Assembly (NCBI RefSeq): GCF_030814995.1
Contig: NZ_JAUSVX010000016.1
Coordinates: 1-64,000, forward strand
Reading direction: 5' to 3'
DNA from: Labrys wisconsinensis
GTDB lineage: Bacteria; Pseudomonadota; Alphaproteobacteria; Rhizobiales; Labraceae
Length of the DNA: 64,000 nucleotides
Numbering within the stretch: position 1 is the first letter of the stretch; each line of letters starts with the position of its first letter. The position numbers were made by a program, and so were the translations under genes. Below, piece by piece: positions 50,976-60,409 of the stretch. The notes beneath the pieces were generated by a model that searched no databases, was not told the origin of the DNA, and saw only the letters and a program-made list of their open reading frames with translations.

Positions 50976-52001
50976 ATGAAGCTCGCGACATTTGCTGCAA
51001 CCGCCGTCCTCATCGGCCTTGCCGGCCCGGCCCTGGCCGCCTCCAACGTGGTGACGATCTACAGCGCCGACGGCCTGCACGACGGCACGCCCAACTGGTA
51101 CGCCAACGAGTTCGATGCCTTCACCAAGGCGACGGGCATCACCGTGCAATATATCGAGGCCGGGTCCGGCGGCGTGGTCGAGCGCATCGCCAAGGAGAAG
51201 TCCAACCCGCAGGCCGACGTCCTGGTGACGCTGCCGCCCTTCATCCAGCGCGCCGCCGCCGACGGGCTGCTCGACGCCTATGCCCCGGCCGGCGCCGACC
51301 AGATCCCGGCGGCCGAGAAGGACGCGGACGGCAAGTTCGTGCCGCTGGTCAACAACTACATGAACTTCATCTACAACGCCTCGGCCCTGCCGGCGGCGCC
51401 CAAGAGCTTCGATGACCTGCTCGATCCGAAGTTCAAGTCGAAGCTGCAATATTCGACCCCCGGCCAGGCCGGCGACGGCACCGCCGTGATGATCCAGCTG
51501 ATCCACGCCTTCGGCGGCAAGGACCAGGCCTTCGACTTCTTCAAGAAGCTCCAGACCAACAATGTCGGGCCCTCCGCCTCGACCGGCAAGCTCACCGCCC
51601 TGGTCAACAAGGGCGAGCTCTACGTCGCCAACGGCGACCTGCAGATGAACATGTCGCAGATGGCCGACAACCCGAACATCAAGGTGTTCTGGCCGGCCGG
51701 TCCCGACGGGACGCGCTCGACCTTCGCCCTGCCCTATTATGTCGGCCTCGTGCACGGCGCCCCCAACGGCGACAACGGCAAGAAGCTGATCGACTTCCTG
51801 CTGAGCAAGGATGCGCAGGCGACCGTGAGCTCCGTCGCCATCGGCCTGCCGGTGCGCCAGGACGTGACGCCGGCCGACGACAACTTCAAGAAGCTCAAGG
51901 CCAGCCTCGACGGCGTCACCATCTGGACGCCGGACTGGACGGCCGTGCTCAAGGACCTCAAGGCGGACGCGGCCCGCTGGCGCGAAGCCACGGGCGGCTG
52001 A
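50976..52001 (+). CDS. phnS: phosphonate (2-aminoethylphosphonate-type) ABC transporter substrate-binding protein
   Basis: A 341-residue periplasmic protein with a signal peptide ([17 protein letters not shown]) and an iron/AEP-type binding fold. [42 protein letters not shown] and [17 protein letters not shown] are read. It resembles the PhnS subunit of phosphonate importers, and the PbfA-like gene at the end of the operon supports this. The next gene starts on the A of its stop codon (TGATG). Thiamine or iron binding is the alternative for this fold. Confidence 0.8.
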   Translation: MKLATFAATAVLIGLAGPALAASNVVTIYSADGLHDGTPNWYANEFDAFTKATGITVQYIEAGSGGVVERIAKEKSNPQADVLVTLPPFIQRAAADGLLDAYAPAGADQIPAAEKDADGKFVPLVNNYMNFIYNASALPAAPKSFDDLLDPKFKSKLQYSTPGQAGDGTAVMIQLIHAFGGKDQAFDFFKKLQTNNVGPSASTGKLTALVNKGELYVANGDLQMNMSQMADNPNIKVFWPAGPDGTRSTFALPYYVGLVHGAPNGDNGKKLIDFLLSKDAQATVSSVAIGLPVRQDVTPADDNFKKLKASLDGVTIWTPDWTAVLKDLKADAARWREATGG

Positions 52002-53167
52002 TGTCCGCCGCTTTCGCCATGCCCGACGGCGCGCCGTCGCCCGGTGCACCCGGCGCACCGTCACCCGGCGCCGCGCCCATCGGGCACGGCATCCGCTTCG
52101 ACAAGGTGTCGGTCGCCTATCGCGGCCTCACCGTGCTCGACACGCTGACGCTCGCGATCGAGCCCGGCGAGTTCGTGGCGCTGATCGGCCCGTCCGGCTC
52201 GGGCAAGACCACGGCGCTGCGGGCCGTGGCCGGCTTCGTGCGGCCGGCCTCCGGCCGCATCCGCATCGGCGAGACCGACGTCACCGACCTGCCGCCCTAT
52301 GCCCGCGGCATCGGCATGGTGGTGCAGAACTACGCCCTGTTCCCGCACATGCGGGTCAGCGACAACGTCGCCTTCGGCCTCCACGCCCAGGGCGCGCCGA
52401 AGGACATCATCGCCGGGCGGGTGCAGGAATCCCTGCGCATGGTCGGCATGCAGGCCTATCTCACCCGCTTCCCGCGCGAGCTCTCCGGCGGCCAGCAGCA
52501 GCGCGTCGCCATCGCCCGGGCGCTGGCCATCCGTCCGCGCGTGCTGCTGCTCGACGAGCCGCTCTCCGCCCTCGACGCCCAGATCCGCCGCAACATGGTG
52601 GAGGAGCTGGCCAAGCTGCACCGCGACCTCGCCGGCCTCACCGTGCTCTACGTCACGCACGACCAGACCGAAGCGCTCACTCTGGCCGACCGCGTCGCCA
52701 TCATGCGCGACGGCCGGCTCTGCGCGCTCGGCACCTCCACGGATCTCTACCGGCGCCCGCCCAACCGCTTCACGGCCGAGTTCCTGGGGCGCGCCAACCT
52801 GCTGCCCGTGACCGTCCAGGCGGTGGACGGCGCCGGCCGTGCCGAGGTCCGCTTCGGCGACAGGACCTTCCTGGCCAGCGCCCATGACCGGCTCGCGGCG
52901 GGCCAGGCCTGCCATCTCTGCATCCGGCCGCACGACCTCGCCCTGGCCAACGGCAAGGACGAGCCCAATCTCCTCCACGCCGACATGGTGAGCGCGCAGT
53001 GGCAGGGCGACTCGCACAGCCTCGTCGTCGCCGCGCAGGGCCACGAGCTGCGCATGCTCTCGGCTCCCCTCGACCACCCGCCGCGCCCGGGCGAGCGGCT
53101 CGCCCTGCGCTTCCCGGCCGAGCGGGCCAGCCTGATCGCCGAGGAGGCGGGCCATGCCGGCGGATAG
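52001..53167 (+). CDS. phnT: phosphonate ABC transporter ATP-binding protein
   Basis: A 388-residue ATPase of the polyamine/iron/AEP class. Walker A is GPSGSGKTT near 63, the Q-loop is VVQNYALFP, the signature is LSGGQQQRVAIARAL and Walker B is VLLLDEPLSALD. A C-terminal TOBE-type regulatory domain of 130 residues follows (for example TVQAVDGAGRAEVRFGD). It is coupled to the binding-protein gene by TGATG and overlaps the first permease by 14 bases. Confidence 0.85.
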   Translation: MSAAFAMPDGAPSPGAPGAPSPGAAPIGHGIRFDKVSVAYRGLTVLDTLTLAIEPGEFVALIGPSGSGKTTALRAVAGFVRPASGRIRIGETDVTDLPPYARGIGMVVQNYALFPHMRVSDNVAFGLHAQGAPKDIIAGRVQESLRMVGMQAYLTRFPRELSGGQQQRVAIARALAIRPRVLLLDEPLSALDAQIRRNMVEELAKLHRDLAGLTVLYVTHDQTEALTLADRVAIMRDGRLCALGTSTDLYRRPPNRFTAEFLGRANLLPVTVQAVDGAGRAEVRFGDRTFLASAHDRLAAGQACHLCIRPHDLALANGKDEPNLLHADMVSAQWQGDSHSLVVAAQGHELRMLSAPLDHPPRPGERLALRFPAERASLIAEEAGHAGG

Positions 53168-54044
53168 CGCCGCCGTCGCCGCGCCGCCGGCCGCGGCCAA
53201 CGCCGCAGCGGCCTGGCGCCACGCCTGGCTCGGGCCGCCGCTGCTGGCGCTCGCGGCGATCTTCCTCTACCCGCTGGCGCTGATCGCCCGCCAGGCCTTC
53301 ACCGAGGAGGGCGAAGGCACCTCCCTGCAGCCGCTGCTCTCGGTGGTGCGGTCGGGCTTCTTCACCCAGGCCGTGCTGAACACGCTAGAGATCGCCATCG
53401 CTGCGACGGCGGGATGCCTGGCGCTCGGCTTCGTCTTCGCCCTGGTGCTCTCCTTCGTGCCGTTTCCGGGCAGCCGCGTGGTCTCGCGCCTGATCGACAG
53501 CGTCATCGCCCTGCCGACCTTCCTGGTGGCGCTGGCCTTCACCTTCCTCTACGGCTCGTCCGGCCTGCTCAACGGCCTTGTCATGAGCGGGCTCCATCTG
53601 TCGACGCCGCCGGTCAACTTCCTCTATTCCGCCTGGGGCGTGATCCTGGCCGAGGTCACGGTGTACACGCCCTTCGCCATGCGCCCGCTGATCGCCGCCT
53701 TCTCGCTGCTCGACCGGGCGCAGATCGAGGTCGCCTCCAGCCTCGGGGCGCGGCCGGCGCGGATCGTCAGGCAGATCATCCTGCCCGCCGCCCTGCCGGC
53801 GCTGCTGGCGGGCGGGAGCCTCTGCCTGCTCCTGACGGTGAACGAGTTCGGCATCGTGCTGTTCATCGGCGCCAAGGGCGTCGTAACCCTGCCGCTGCTG
53901 ATCTACGACAAGGCGATCCAGGAATCGGACTATTCGGCCGCCTGCGTCATCGCGCTGATCAATGTCGGGCTGTCGATCCTGCTGTTCGCCCTCTACCGCA
54001 CCGTGGTCAACCGGCTGGGAGGTCGCCATGCTGGTGTGGTCTAG
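53154..54044 (+). CDS. phnU: phosphonate ABC transporter permease 1
   Basis: A 296-residue inner-membrane protein with six or more helices. ARQAFTEEGEGTSLQPLLSV is a periplasmic loop, and the ATPase-docking EAA-like loop reads LGARPARIVRQIILPAALPA near residue 200. It is likely to pair with the next permease as a heterodimer. Translation is coupled through a 14-base overlap upstream and a 17-base overlap downstream. Confidence 0.85.
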   Translation: MPADSAAVAAPPAAANAAAAWRHAWLGPPLLALAAIFLYPLALIARQAFTEEGEGTSLQPLLSVVRSGFFTQAVLNTLEIAIAATAGCLALGFVFALVLSFVPFPGSRVVSRLIDSVIALPTFLVALAFTFLYGSSGLLNGLVMSGLHLSTPPVNFLYSAWGVILAEVTVYTPFAMRPLIAAFSLLDRAQIEVASSLGARPARIVRQIILPAALPALLAGGSLCLLLTVNEFGIVLFIGAKGVVTLPLLIYDKAIQESDYSAACVIALINVGLSILLFALYRTVVNRLGGRHAGVV

Positions 54045-54825
54045 GGGCGGACGGGCGCTGGTCTGGTCGATCACGGGGCTCGCCTTCGCGGCGGTCTACG
54101 CCGCCCCGCTGGTCCTGATCTTCGTCGCCAGCATCGCCCGCCAGTGGAACGGCGTCGTGCCGACGGCCTTCACGCTGAGCCATTACGGCGATGCGCTCTC
54201 CGGCGACTCCGGCCGCCAGCTCTGGGCGAGCCTTGCCACCGCCGCCATGGCGAGCCTGGTGGCCCTGGCGCTGGGGACCTGGGCGGCGCTGGCGCTGCGC
54301 GCGGTGGCGGCGCCCTCGCGCCGGGTGCTCGACTTCCTGTTCTTCCTGCCGAGCGCCGTGCCCTCGGTCTCGGTCGGCCTCGGCCTTCTCGTCGCCTTCA
54401 GCCAGCCGCCGCTGCTGCTCAACGGCACCACGGCGATCGTGGTCGTCGCCCATCTCGTGCTGATCTCGGCCTTCGTCTACGGCAGCGTCTCGGCCGGGCT
54501 GGCGCGGCTGCCGGTCGACCTCGAGCCGGTGGCCGAGAGCCTCGGGGCCCGGCCGTTCTACCGGCTGCGCCGGGTGACGCTGCCGCTGCTCGCGCCCTAT
54601 CTCATCGCCGCCCTCAGCCTCAGCCTGGCGCTCTCCATGGGCGAGCTCGGCGCCACCGTCATGGTCTATCCGCCGGGCTGGGTGACGCTGCCGGTCGGCA
54701 TCTTCGCGCTCACCGACCGCGGCGATATTTTCCTTGCCTCCGCCCTCACCGTGATCCTGATCTTGGCGACGCTCGTCGTGCTCGTCGGCCTCTCTCTGAT
54801 CCCGACCCGGGCGGCGCAGCGCTGA
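54028..54825 (+). CDS. phnV: phosphonate ABC transporter permease 2
   Basis: A 265-residue inner-membrane permease. The EAA-type loop AESLGARPFYRLRRVTLPLL lies near residue 170, and MGELGATVMVYPPGWVTLPV is the block typical of phosphonate/iron-class second permeases. GGGAGG precedes the ATG within the end of the first permease gene. It completes the four-gene importer and is followed 32 bp on by the PbfA-like lyase. Confidence 0.85.
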   Translation: MLVWSRGGRALVWSITGLAFAAVYAAPLVLIFVASIARQWNGVVPTAFTLSHYGDALSGDSGRQLWASLATAAMASLVALALGTWAALALRAVAAPSRRVLDFLFFLPSAVPSVSVGLGLLVAFSQPPLLLNGTTAIVVVAHLVLISAFVYGSVSAGLARLPVDLEPVAESLGARPFYRLRRVTLPLLAPYLIAALSLSLALSMGELGATVMVYPPGWVTLPVGIFALTDRGDIFLASALTVILILATLVVLVGLSLIPTRAAQR

Positions 54826-54857
54826 CGGGCGCCCAAGAGGCCGAGCAGGAGACGGAC

Positions 54858-56213
54858 ATGACCGAGGCACGAGCGAGCGGCCTCTCCGCCAGCGAGGGCG
54901 ACGTCAACCTGTCGCCCGACCGCGCCGCCTGGATCGAGCGGCTCGGGCCTGAGACCCGGGCGCTGCTCGACCGCGACGCCGCCGTGTTCCTGCACCAGTC
55001 GCTGTCGACGCCCTGCCTCGACGTGCTGGAGGGGGCGGAGGGCGCGACCCTCACCGATGTCGAGGGGCGGCAGATCCTCGACTTCCACGGCAACAGCGTC
55101 CACCAGGTCGGCTACGGCCATCCCAGGGTGGTCGCCGCCGTGAAGGCCGAGCTCGACCGCCTGCCCTTCTCGCCGCGCCGCTACACCAACCGCACCGCCA
55201 TCGCGCTGGCCGAGCGGCTCACGGCCCTGGCTCCACCCGGCCTCGGCAAGGTGCTGTTCGCCCCGAGCGGCGCGGTGGCCATCGGCATGGCGCTGAAGCT
55301 CGCGCGTCACGCCACCGGCCGGCACAAGACGCTGTCGATGTGGGACGCCTTCCACGGCGCGACGCTCGACGCCATCTCGGTCGGCGGCGAGGCGCTGTTC
55401 CGCCGGGATGTCGGGCCGCTGCTGCCGGGCACCGAGCACGTGCCGCCGCTGCACCTCGCCCGCCGCTTCTTCGGCGAGGACGACCGCGCCCACGAGCGGC
55501 TCGCCGACTATATCGACTATGTCCTGGAGGTGCAGGGCGACGTCGCCGCCGTCATCGCCGAGCCGATGCGCTGGACCACGGTCGAGCCGGCGCCGGCCGG
55601 CTTCTGGCCGCGGGTGCGGGCGAGCTGCGACCGGCACGGCGCCCTCCTGATCTTCGACGAGGTGCCGAGCTGCCTCGGGCGCACCGGCACCATGTTCGTC
55701 ACCGAGCAGACCGGCGCCGTGCCGGACATGCTGGTGATCGGCAAGGGCCTCGGCGGCGGCATCATGCCGATGGCGGCGCTGATCGCCCGCACCGACCTCG
55801 ACGTGGTCCGGGAAGGCGCCCTCGGCCACTACACCCACGAGAAGAGCCCGCTCGGCGCCGCCGCGGCGCTGGCGACGCTCGACGTCATCGCCGAGGAAGG
55901 CCTGCTCGCCCGTGCCAAGGCGCTGGGGCAGGCCGGCCTGGAGCGGCTCCAGGCCATGGTGGAACGCCACCCCTGCGCCGTCGCGGCCCGCGGCCTCGGC
56001 CTCACCTGGGGCCTGACGATCGGCGGCGACAGCCCCGGCGCGGCGGAGGCGCGAGCGAGCCGCCTGCTTTACGCCTGCCTGGAGCGGGGCCTGAGCTTCA
56101 AGCTCGGCGGCGGCAACGTGGTGACGCTCTGCCCGCCGCTGACCATTGCGGAGAGCGAGCTCGACGCCGCCTTCGCCATCCTCGACGAGGCGCTTGCGGC
56201 GTCTGGAGCCTGA
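54858..56213 (+). CDS. pbfA: PLP-dependent lyase, PbfA-like ((R)-1-hydroxy-2-aminoethylphosphonate ammonia-lyase)
   Basis: A 451-residue protein of the class III aminotransferase fold. DFHGNSVHQVGYGHP, LPFSPRRYTNRTA, APSGAVAIGMALKLARHATG and GGEALFRRDVGPLLPGTEHV are blocks I recognise from PbfA enzymes. The PLP lysine is Lys296 (VIGKGLGGGI), with Asp in LLIFDEVPS. PbfA releases ammonia from (R)-1-hydroxy-2-aminoethylphosphonate to give phosphonoacetaldehyde. Its place behind the phosphonate importer supports the call. The next enzyme (PhnX, or PhnY with PhnA) is not in the window. Confidence 0.78.
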   Translation: MTEARASGLSASEGDVNLSPDRAAWIERLGPETRALLDRDAAVFLHQSLSTPCLDVLEGAEGATLTDVEGRQILDFHGNSVHQVGYGHPRVVAAVKAELDRLPFSPRRYTNRTAIALAERLTALAPPGLGKVLFAPSGAVAIGMALKLARHATGRHKTLSMWDAFHGATLDAISVGGEALFRRDVGPLLPGTEHVPPLHLARRFFGEDDRAHERLADYIDYVLEVQGDVAAVIAEPMRWTTVEPAPAGFWPRVRASCDRHGALLIFDEVPSCLGRTGTMFVTEQTGAVPDMLVIGKGLGGGIMPMAALIARTDLDVVREGALGHYTHEKSPLGAAAALATLDVIAEEGLLARAKALGQAGLERLQAMVERHPCAVAARGLGLTWGLTIGGDSPGAAEARASRLLYACLERGLSFKLGGGNVVTLCPPLTIAESELDAAFAILDEALAASGA

Positions 56214-56355
56214 CCATGTTCGGCGGAGCGTGGCGAGAACACCGCAGTTTGCGCTTGCCGCGGCCGCCAAGCTCTGGAACCCTCGCGCCAGACCGACTGC
56301 TCTCGGCACGGGAGCGGTGGCCGCAGGCCCGACGATCCGCAACCCGGAGCTCCCC

Positions 56356-58725
56356 ATGGCCGACCCGTCCCGCCGCTCGATGGCCATCCTGATCACCACT
56401 GCAGTCTTCGCCCTCATCGGCCTCTATCTTCTTGCCGGCGGCGGCTGGCTTCTCGCCCTCGGCGGCTCGGCCTATTACCTCATTGCCGGGCTGGCGCTGC
56501 TGGCGACCGCCGTCCTGCTCTGGCGCCGCAGCCAGGCGGCGCTCTGGCTCTATGCCGCCCTGCTGGTCGGCTCGATCGCCTGGGCGATCCATGAAGTCGG
56601 CTTCGACTTCTGGGCCCTGGCGCCGCGCGGCGACATCCTGGTGCCGCTCGGGATCTGGCTGCTGCTGCCCCTGGTCACCCGCCGGCTCGGCCCGGCGAGC
56701 GGCGCCGCCAAGCTGCCGCTGGCGGTCGGCGTCGTCGCCTCGCTCGCGGTGGTCGGCTACGCCCTGACCCAGGATCCGCAGGACATTGCCGGCAGCCTGC
56801 CGCCCGCCTCCGCCGGGGCCCCGGCGCCCAAGGATGCGGCGCTGATGCCGGACGGCGACTGGCACGCCTATGGCCGCACCCAGTTCGGCAACCGCTACGC
56901 GCCGCTGAAGCAGATCACCCCCGACAATGTCGCCAAGCTCAAGGTGGCCTGGACGTTCCGCACCGGCGACATGCGCGGGTCCGACGATCCCGTCGAGACC
57001 ACCGACGAGGTGACGCCGATCAAGGTGCGCGACATGCTCTACCTCTGCTCGCCGCACCAGAAGCTGTTCGCGCTCGACGCGGCGACGGGCACGCAGAAAT
57101 GGATGTTCGATCCGAAGATCGAGCACAATCCGACCTTCCAGCACCTGACCTGCCGCGGCGTCTCCTACCACGAGGCCAAGGGCGGATCCCAGGCGCCGGG
57201 CGATTGCGGCCGGCGCATCTTCCTGCCGACCAATGACGGACGCCTGTTCGCGCTCGACGCCGACACCGGAGCGCTGTGCCAGGGCTTCGGCGCGGGCGGC
57301 GTCGTCGACCTCAAGCAGGGCATGAGCGTCAAGACGCCGGGCTTCTACGAGCCGACCTCGCCGCCGGTGGTCACCGACAAGATGGTGATCATCTCCGGCG
57401 CGGTGATCGACAACTACTCCACCAAGGAGCCCTCCGGCGTCACCCGCGGCTTCGACGTCGAGACCGGCAAGCTGATCTGGGCGTTCGACCCCGGCAATCC
57501 CGATCCCAACGAGATGCCGTCCGACACCCACCATTTCGTCGAGAACTCGCCGAATTCCTGGATCACCTCGGCCTATGACCACACGCTGAACCTGATCTAC
57601 ATCCCGACCGGCGTGCAGACGCCGGACATCTGGGGCGGCAACCGCAACGCCGACTCCGAGCGCTATGCCTCTTCGATCCTCGCCCTCGACGCAGACACCG
57701 GCAAGCTCGCCTGGGCCTACCAGACCGTGCACCACGACCTGTGGGACATGGACGTCCCCTCCCAGCCGAGCCTGGTCGACGTGACGGCGGCGGACGGCAG
57801 CGTCGTCCCCGCGATCTATGCCCCGACCAAGACCGGCAACATCTTCGTGCTCGACCGGCGCACCGGCAAGCCGATCGTCCCGGCGCCGGAGACGCCGGTG
57901 CCGCAGGGCGCGGCGCCGGGCGACCGCGTCTCGCCGACCCAGCCCTTCTCCGAGCTGACCTTCCGCCCCAAGCAGCCGCTGACCGGGGCGGACATGTGGG
58001 GCGGCACCATGATCGACCAGCTGATGTGCCGCATCCTGTTCCACCGGCTGCGCTACGAAGGTCCGTTCACCCCGCCCTCGCTGCAGGGCACGCTGGTCTT
58101 CCCCGGCAATCTCGGCATGTTCGAATGGGGCGGCATCGCCGTCGACCCGGTGCGCCAGATCGCCATCGCCAACCCGATCGCCATCCCCTTCGTCTCGCGC
58201 CTGATCCCGCGCGGCCCAAACAATCCGGAGGCGCCGAACGACGCCCATCCCTCGGGCTCGGAGATCGGCGTGCAGCCCCAATACGGCACGCCGTTCGGCG
58301 TGACGCTGGGCCCGCTGCTCTCGCCGCTCGGCATTCCCTGCAAGCGCCCGCCCTGGGGCTACATGGCCGGCATCGACCTCAAGACCAACACCATCGTCTG
58401 GATGCACCGCAACGGCACGATCGAGGACAATTCACCGCTGCCGATCCCGTTCAAGCTCGGCGTGCCCAGCCTCGGCGGCCCGCTGACGACAGCCGGCGGC
58501 GTCGCCTTCCTGACCTCGACGCTCGACTACTACATCCGCGCCTATGACGTGACCACCGGCCGCCAGCTCTGGCAGGACCGCCTGCCGGCCGGCGGCCAGT
58601 CGACGCCGATGAGCTACGAGGCGGGCGGGCGCCAGTTCGTGGTCACGGCCGACGGCGGCCACGGCTCCTTCGGCACCAAGCTCGGCGACTTCGTCGTCGC
58701 CTATGCCCTGCCGCAGGGGAGCTGA
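56356..58725 (+). CDS. gcd: membrane-bound PQQ-dependent glucose dehydrogenase
   Basis: A 789-residue quinoprotein of the glucose/quinate/shikimate class, close to the 796 residues of E. coli Gcd. Five N-terminal helices (residues 10-140) anchor it and bind ubiquinone. The periplasmic eight-bladed propeller carries DWHAYGRTQFGNRYAPL, repeated LFALDAxTG blades (FALDADTGALCQGFG), TVHHDLWDMDVPSQP and FVVTADGGHGSFGTKLGD. It oxidises glucose to gluconolactone in the periplasm, often linked to phosphate solubilisation. GGAG six bases before the ATG fixes the start. Confidence 0.93.
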   Translation: MADPSRRSMAILITTAVFALIGLYLLAGGGWLLALGGSAYYLIAGLALLATAVLLWRRSQAALWLYAALLVGSIAWAIHEVGFDFWALAPRGDILVPLGIWLLLPLVTRRLGPASGAAKLPLAVGVVASLAVVGYALTQDPQDIAGSLPPASAGAPAPKDAALMPDGDWHAYGRTQFGNRYAPLKQITPDNVAKLKVAWTFRTGDMRGSDDPVETTDEVTPIKVRDMLYLCSPHQKLFALDAATGTQKWMFDPKIEHNPTFQHLTCRGVSYHEAKGGSQAPGDCGRRIFLPTNDGRLFALDADTGALCQGFGAGGVVDLKQGMSVKTPGFYEPTSPPVVTDKMVIISGAVIDNYSTKEPSGVTRGFDVETGKLIWAFDPGNPDPNEMPSDTHHFVENSPNSWITSAYDHTLNLIYIPTGVQTPDIWGGNRNADSERYASSILALDADTGKLAWAYQTVHHDLWDMDVPSQPSLVDVTAADGSVVPAIYAPTKTGNIFVLDRRTGKPIVPAPETPVPQGAAPGDRVSPTQPFSELTFRPKQPLTGADMWGGTMIDQLMCRILFHRLRYEGPFTPPSLQGTLVFPGNLGMFEWGGIAVDPVRQIAIANPIAIPFVSRLIPRGPNNPEAPNDAHPSGSEIGVQPQYGTPFGVTLGPLLSPLGIPCKRPPWGYMAGIDLKTNTIVWMHRNGTIEDNSPLPIPFKLGVPSLGGPLTTAGGVAFLTSTLDYYIRAYDVTTGRQLWQDRLPAGGQSTPMSYEAGGRQFVVTADGGHGSFGTKLGDFVVAYALPQGS

Positions 58726-58739
58726 GCGGCGAGGCGGAT

Positions 58740-58768
58740 TTGACATTGCCGGGGGCAGTCCCTATGTA
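58740..58768 (+). promoter_or_regulatory. candidate promoter with long leader for the cold-shock gene
   Basis: TTGACA (58740-58745) and TATGTA (58763-58768) are spaced 17 bp apart. The transcript would carry a leader of roughly 135 nt before the cold-shock ATG, as is usual for CspA-type mRNAs, whose leaders respond to temperature by refolding. Confidence 0.4.
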
Positions 58769-58909
58769 GGCAGCATCGATAAAGGCCGGATGATTTGGCC
58801 GCTCGTGACATGCGTCACGCCTGCTGAGCGCTTCCCACCGATTTCGACAGTCGGCATTTCGTTGCATACGGCAACGGAACTGTTTGGACGCATTCAAGGA
58901 TCGTCGAAC

Positions 58910-59119
58910 ATGAGCACGGGTACCGTGAAGTGGTACAATGCCCGCAAGGGCTTTGGTTTTATTGCGCCGGACGATGGCAGCAAGGACGTGTTCGTTCACG
59001 TCAGCGCCCTCGAGCGTGCCGGCATGCAGGATCTCCGGGAAGGGCAGAAGATCGGCTATGAGCTGGTCCAGGATGCCCGGTCGGGCAAGACGTCCGCCGA
59101 CCGGCTCCAGGCCGCCTGA
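58910..59119 (+). CDS. cold-shock domain protein (CspA family)
   Basis: A 69-residue OB-fold RNA chaperone. TGTVKWYNARKGFGFIAPD contains RNP1 (KGFGFI), and KDVFVHVSALER contains RNP2 (VFVHV). Alphaproteobacterial members typically run 68-70 residues. It binds single-stranded RNA and melts secondary structure. AAGGA lies nine bases before the ATG. A terminator follows 110 bp after the stop. Confidence 0.95.
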   Translation: MSTGTVKWYNARKGFGFIAPDDGSKDVFVHVSALERAGMQDLREGQKIGYELVQDARSGKTSADRLQAA

Positions 59120-59230
59120 GACAGGGTTTCGTGCCGCGCCAGCGCGACCACGGATGAACTGGCGCCGAAAGGCGCGACAGCGAAGCCCGAGACCCTGACC
59201 GGGACGCCGGTCGGGGTGAGATTTCGACGA

Positions 59231-59256
59231 GGGGTCAGCCGCCGGCTGGCCCCTTT
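59231..59256 (+). terminator. terminator of the cold-shock gene
   Basis: GGGGTCAGCC (59231-59240), loop GCC, GGCTGGCCCC (59244-59253) with one G-T pair, then TTT. The stem is strong and the T-run short. Confidence 0.65.
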
Positions 59257-59258
59257 CT

Positions 59259-59322
59259 CGTTTTCGGCCCGTGTCGTTTTCGGCCCGTGTCGTCTTTGGC
59301 CCGTGTCGTCTTCCGCCCGTCA
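59259..59322. repeat. four tandem 16-bp repeats
   Basis: Units CGTTTTCGGCCCGTGT at 59259-59274 and 59275-59290 are identical. The next two (59291-59306 and 59307-59322) have two and about five changes. They follow the terminator directly, outside any gene. Confidence 0.85.
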
Positions 59323-59361
59323 GCCCCGGCCCCGCAGGCCGCCGCGAAACCGCCCGGGCGG

Positions 59362-59553
59362 TCACTCCTCCGCAGCGATCTCGTGCTCGCGCACCACCCG
59401 CTCGTGATGCTCCGTCCGGCTCTTGATGCGGTAGGTGTTGTCGGGCGAGTCCGCCGGCATCAGCCGCACGACCTCGTAGGGGCCGGAGGGCCGCTTCACC
59501 GAATGGCCGACGAAGACGACGATGTCGCCGACCTTGAACTTGTGCTGGGCCAT
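59362..59553 (-). CDS. small conserved SH3-like protein
   Basis: A 63-residue protein beginning HKFKVGDIVVFVG and continuing PYEVVRLMPADS, then YRIKSRTEHHERVVREHE. The KVGDxVxF opening and beta-strand pattern suggest an SH3-like barrel, as in small uncharacterised proteins common in rhizobia. The start at 59553 puts the conserved segment at the N-terminus. Function is unknown. Confidence 0.65.
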   Translation of the reverse strand: MAQHKFKVGDIVVFVGHSVKRPSGPYEVVRLMPADSPDNTYRIKSRTEHHERVVREHEIAAEE

Positions 59554-59751
59554 TGGCCTGCCTGACCTTTCGCGGCGATCGTCGCGGACGGCGTGTCCGG
59601 ATAGCTCCAGACAGCCTTCGAGGCCGGATGCCGAAATATGCGGCGTGGGCCAATCCGGGGCGGACCGGCGAGAACCAGACGCCGCCGCCATGCTACCACG
59701 GACGCCGGAGCCGGTCCGGTTTATTTTCGAACCCGCGGCCCCGCCGGCGCT

Positions 59752-60228
59752 TCACGCGACCGGCTCGCCCGGCTGCTGCGGCGCCTCCTGGGCCCGGCCG
59801 ACCGCCTCCTCGAACGCGCGGAACACCCGCAGCGTCGCCTCGAGGTCGCCGCGGGCGACGTCGCGCAGCACCTGGGCGCGCAGCACCACCAGCCCCCGCT
59901 CGATCTCGCCGGTGATGCGCCGGCCCTCCGGCGTCAGCCAGAGCGTCTTGGCGCGCCGGTCGGCCGCGTCGTCGCGGCGCTCGACCAGGCCGCTGGCGCA
60001 GAGCTGGTCGAGCAGGCGCACGAGAGACGGCCCCTCCACGCCGATCTCCTCGGCCACCGCCACCTGGCGGACGCCGTCGCCCATCCGGCCGATGCTGATG
60101 AGGGGCATGGCGCAGGCCTCGGAAATGCCGTGCGCGAGCACCAGGTCGCGCGCGGTCCGGCGCCAGTACCGCCCGACCTTGGGCAGAGCGCTCGTCAGGG
60201 AAAAACGCAGGACGTCGAGTTCGGTCAT
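59752..60228 (-). CDS. MarR family transcriptional regulator
   Basis: A 158-residue repressor. VRQVAVAEEIGVEGPSLVRL is the recognition helix region, and ERRDDAADRRAKTLWLTPEG is the wing with the usual Asp-Arg-Arg. It is divergent from a DHA2-family MFS exporter with a 181-bp gap, the common drug-responsive pairing. An ATAGGATCCTTAT near-palindrome lies ten bases before its ATG. GTG at 60231 is an alternative start. Confidence 0.9.
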   Translation of the reverse strand: MTELDVLRFSLTSALPKVGRYWRRTARDLVLAHGISEACAMPLISIGRMGDGVRQVAVAEEIGVEGPSLVRLLDQLCASGLVERRDDAADRRAKTLWLTPEGRRITGEIERGLVVLRAQVLRDVARGDLEATLRVFRAFEEAVGRAQEAPQQPGEPVA

Positions 60229-60237
60229 CACGATAAG

Positions 60238-60250
60238 ATAGGATCCTTAT
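60238..60250. promoter_or_regulatory. candidate MarR operator
   Basis: ATAGGATCCTTAT, a near-palindrome centred on GGATCC, in an AT-rich stretch just upstream of the MarR gene and in the promoter region shared with the MFS exporter. Confidence 0.35.
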
Positions 60251-60409
60251 TAGTAGCCTGCATCTTTTATCCTTGACGATGGCAGCGAGCTGATCGAAAG
60301 TCGCGCCGACCTTGCTGCATCGCAACATCCGCACCGCGGCCGTGCCGCGGCCGGCTCCGTCTGTCTGCGATGACGCCGCCCAGCCCGCCGCCCGTCGCGA
60401 ACGCCGATC

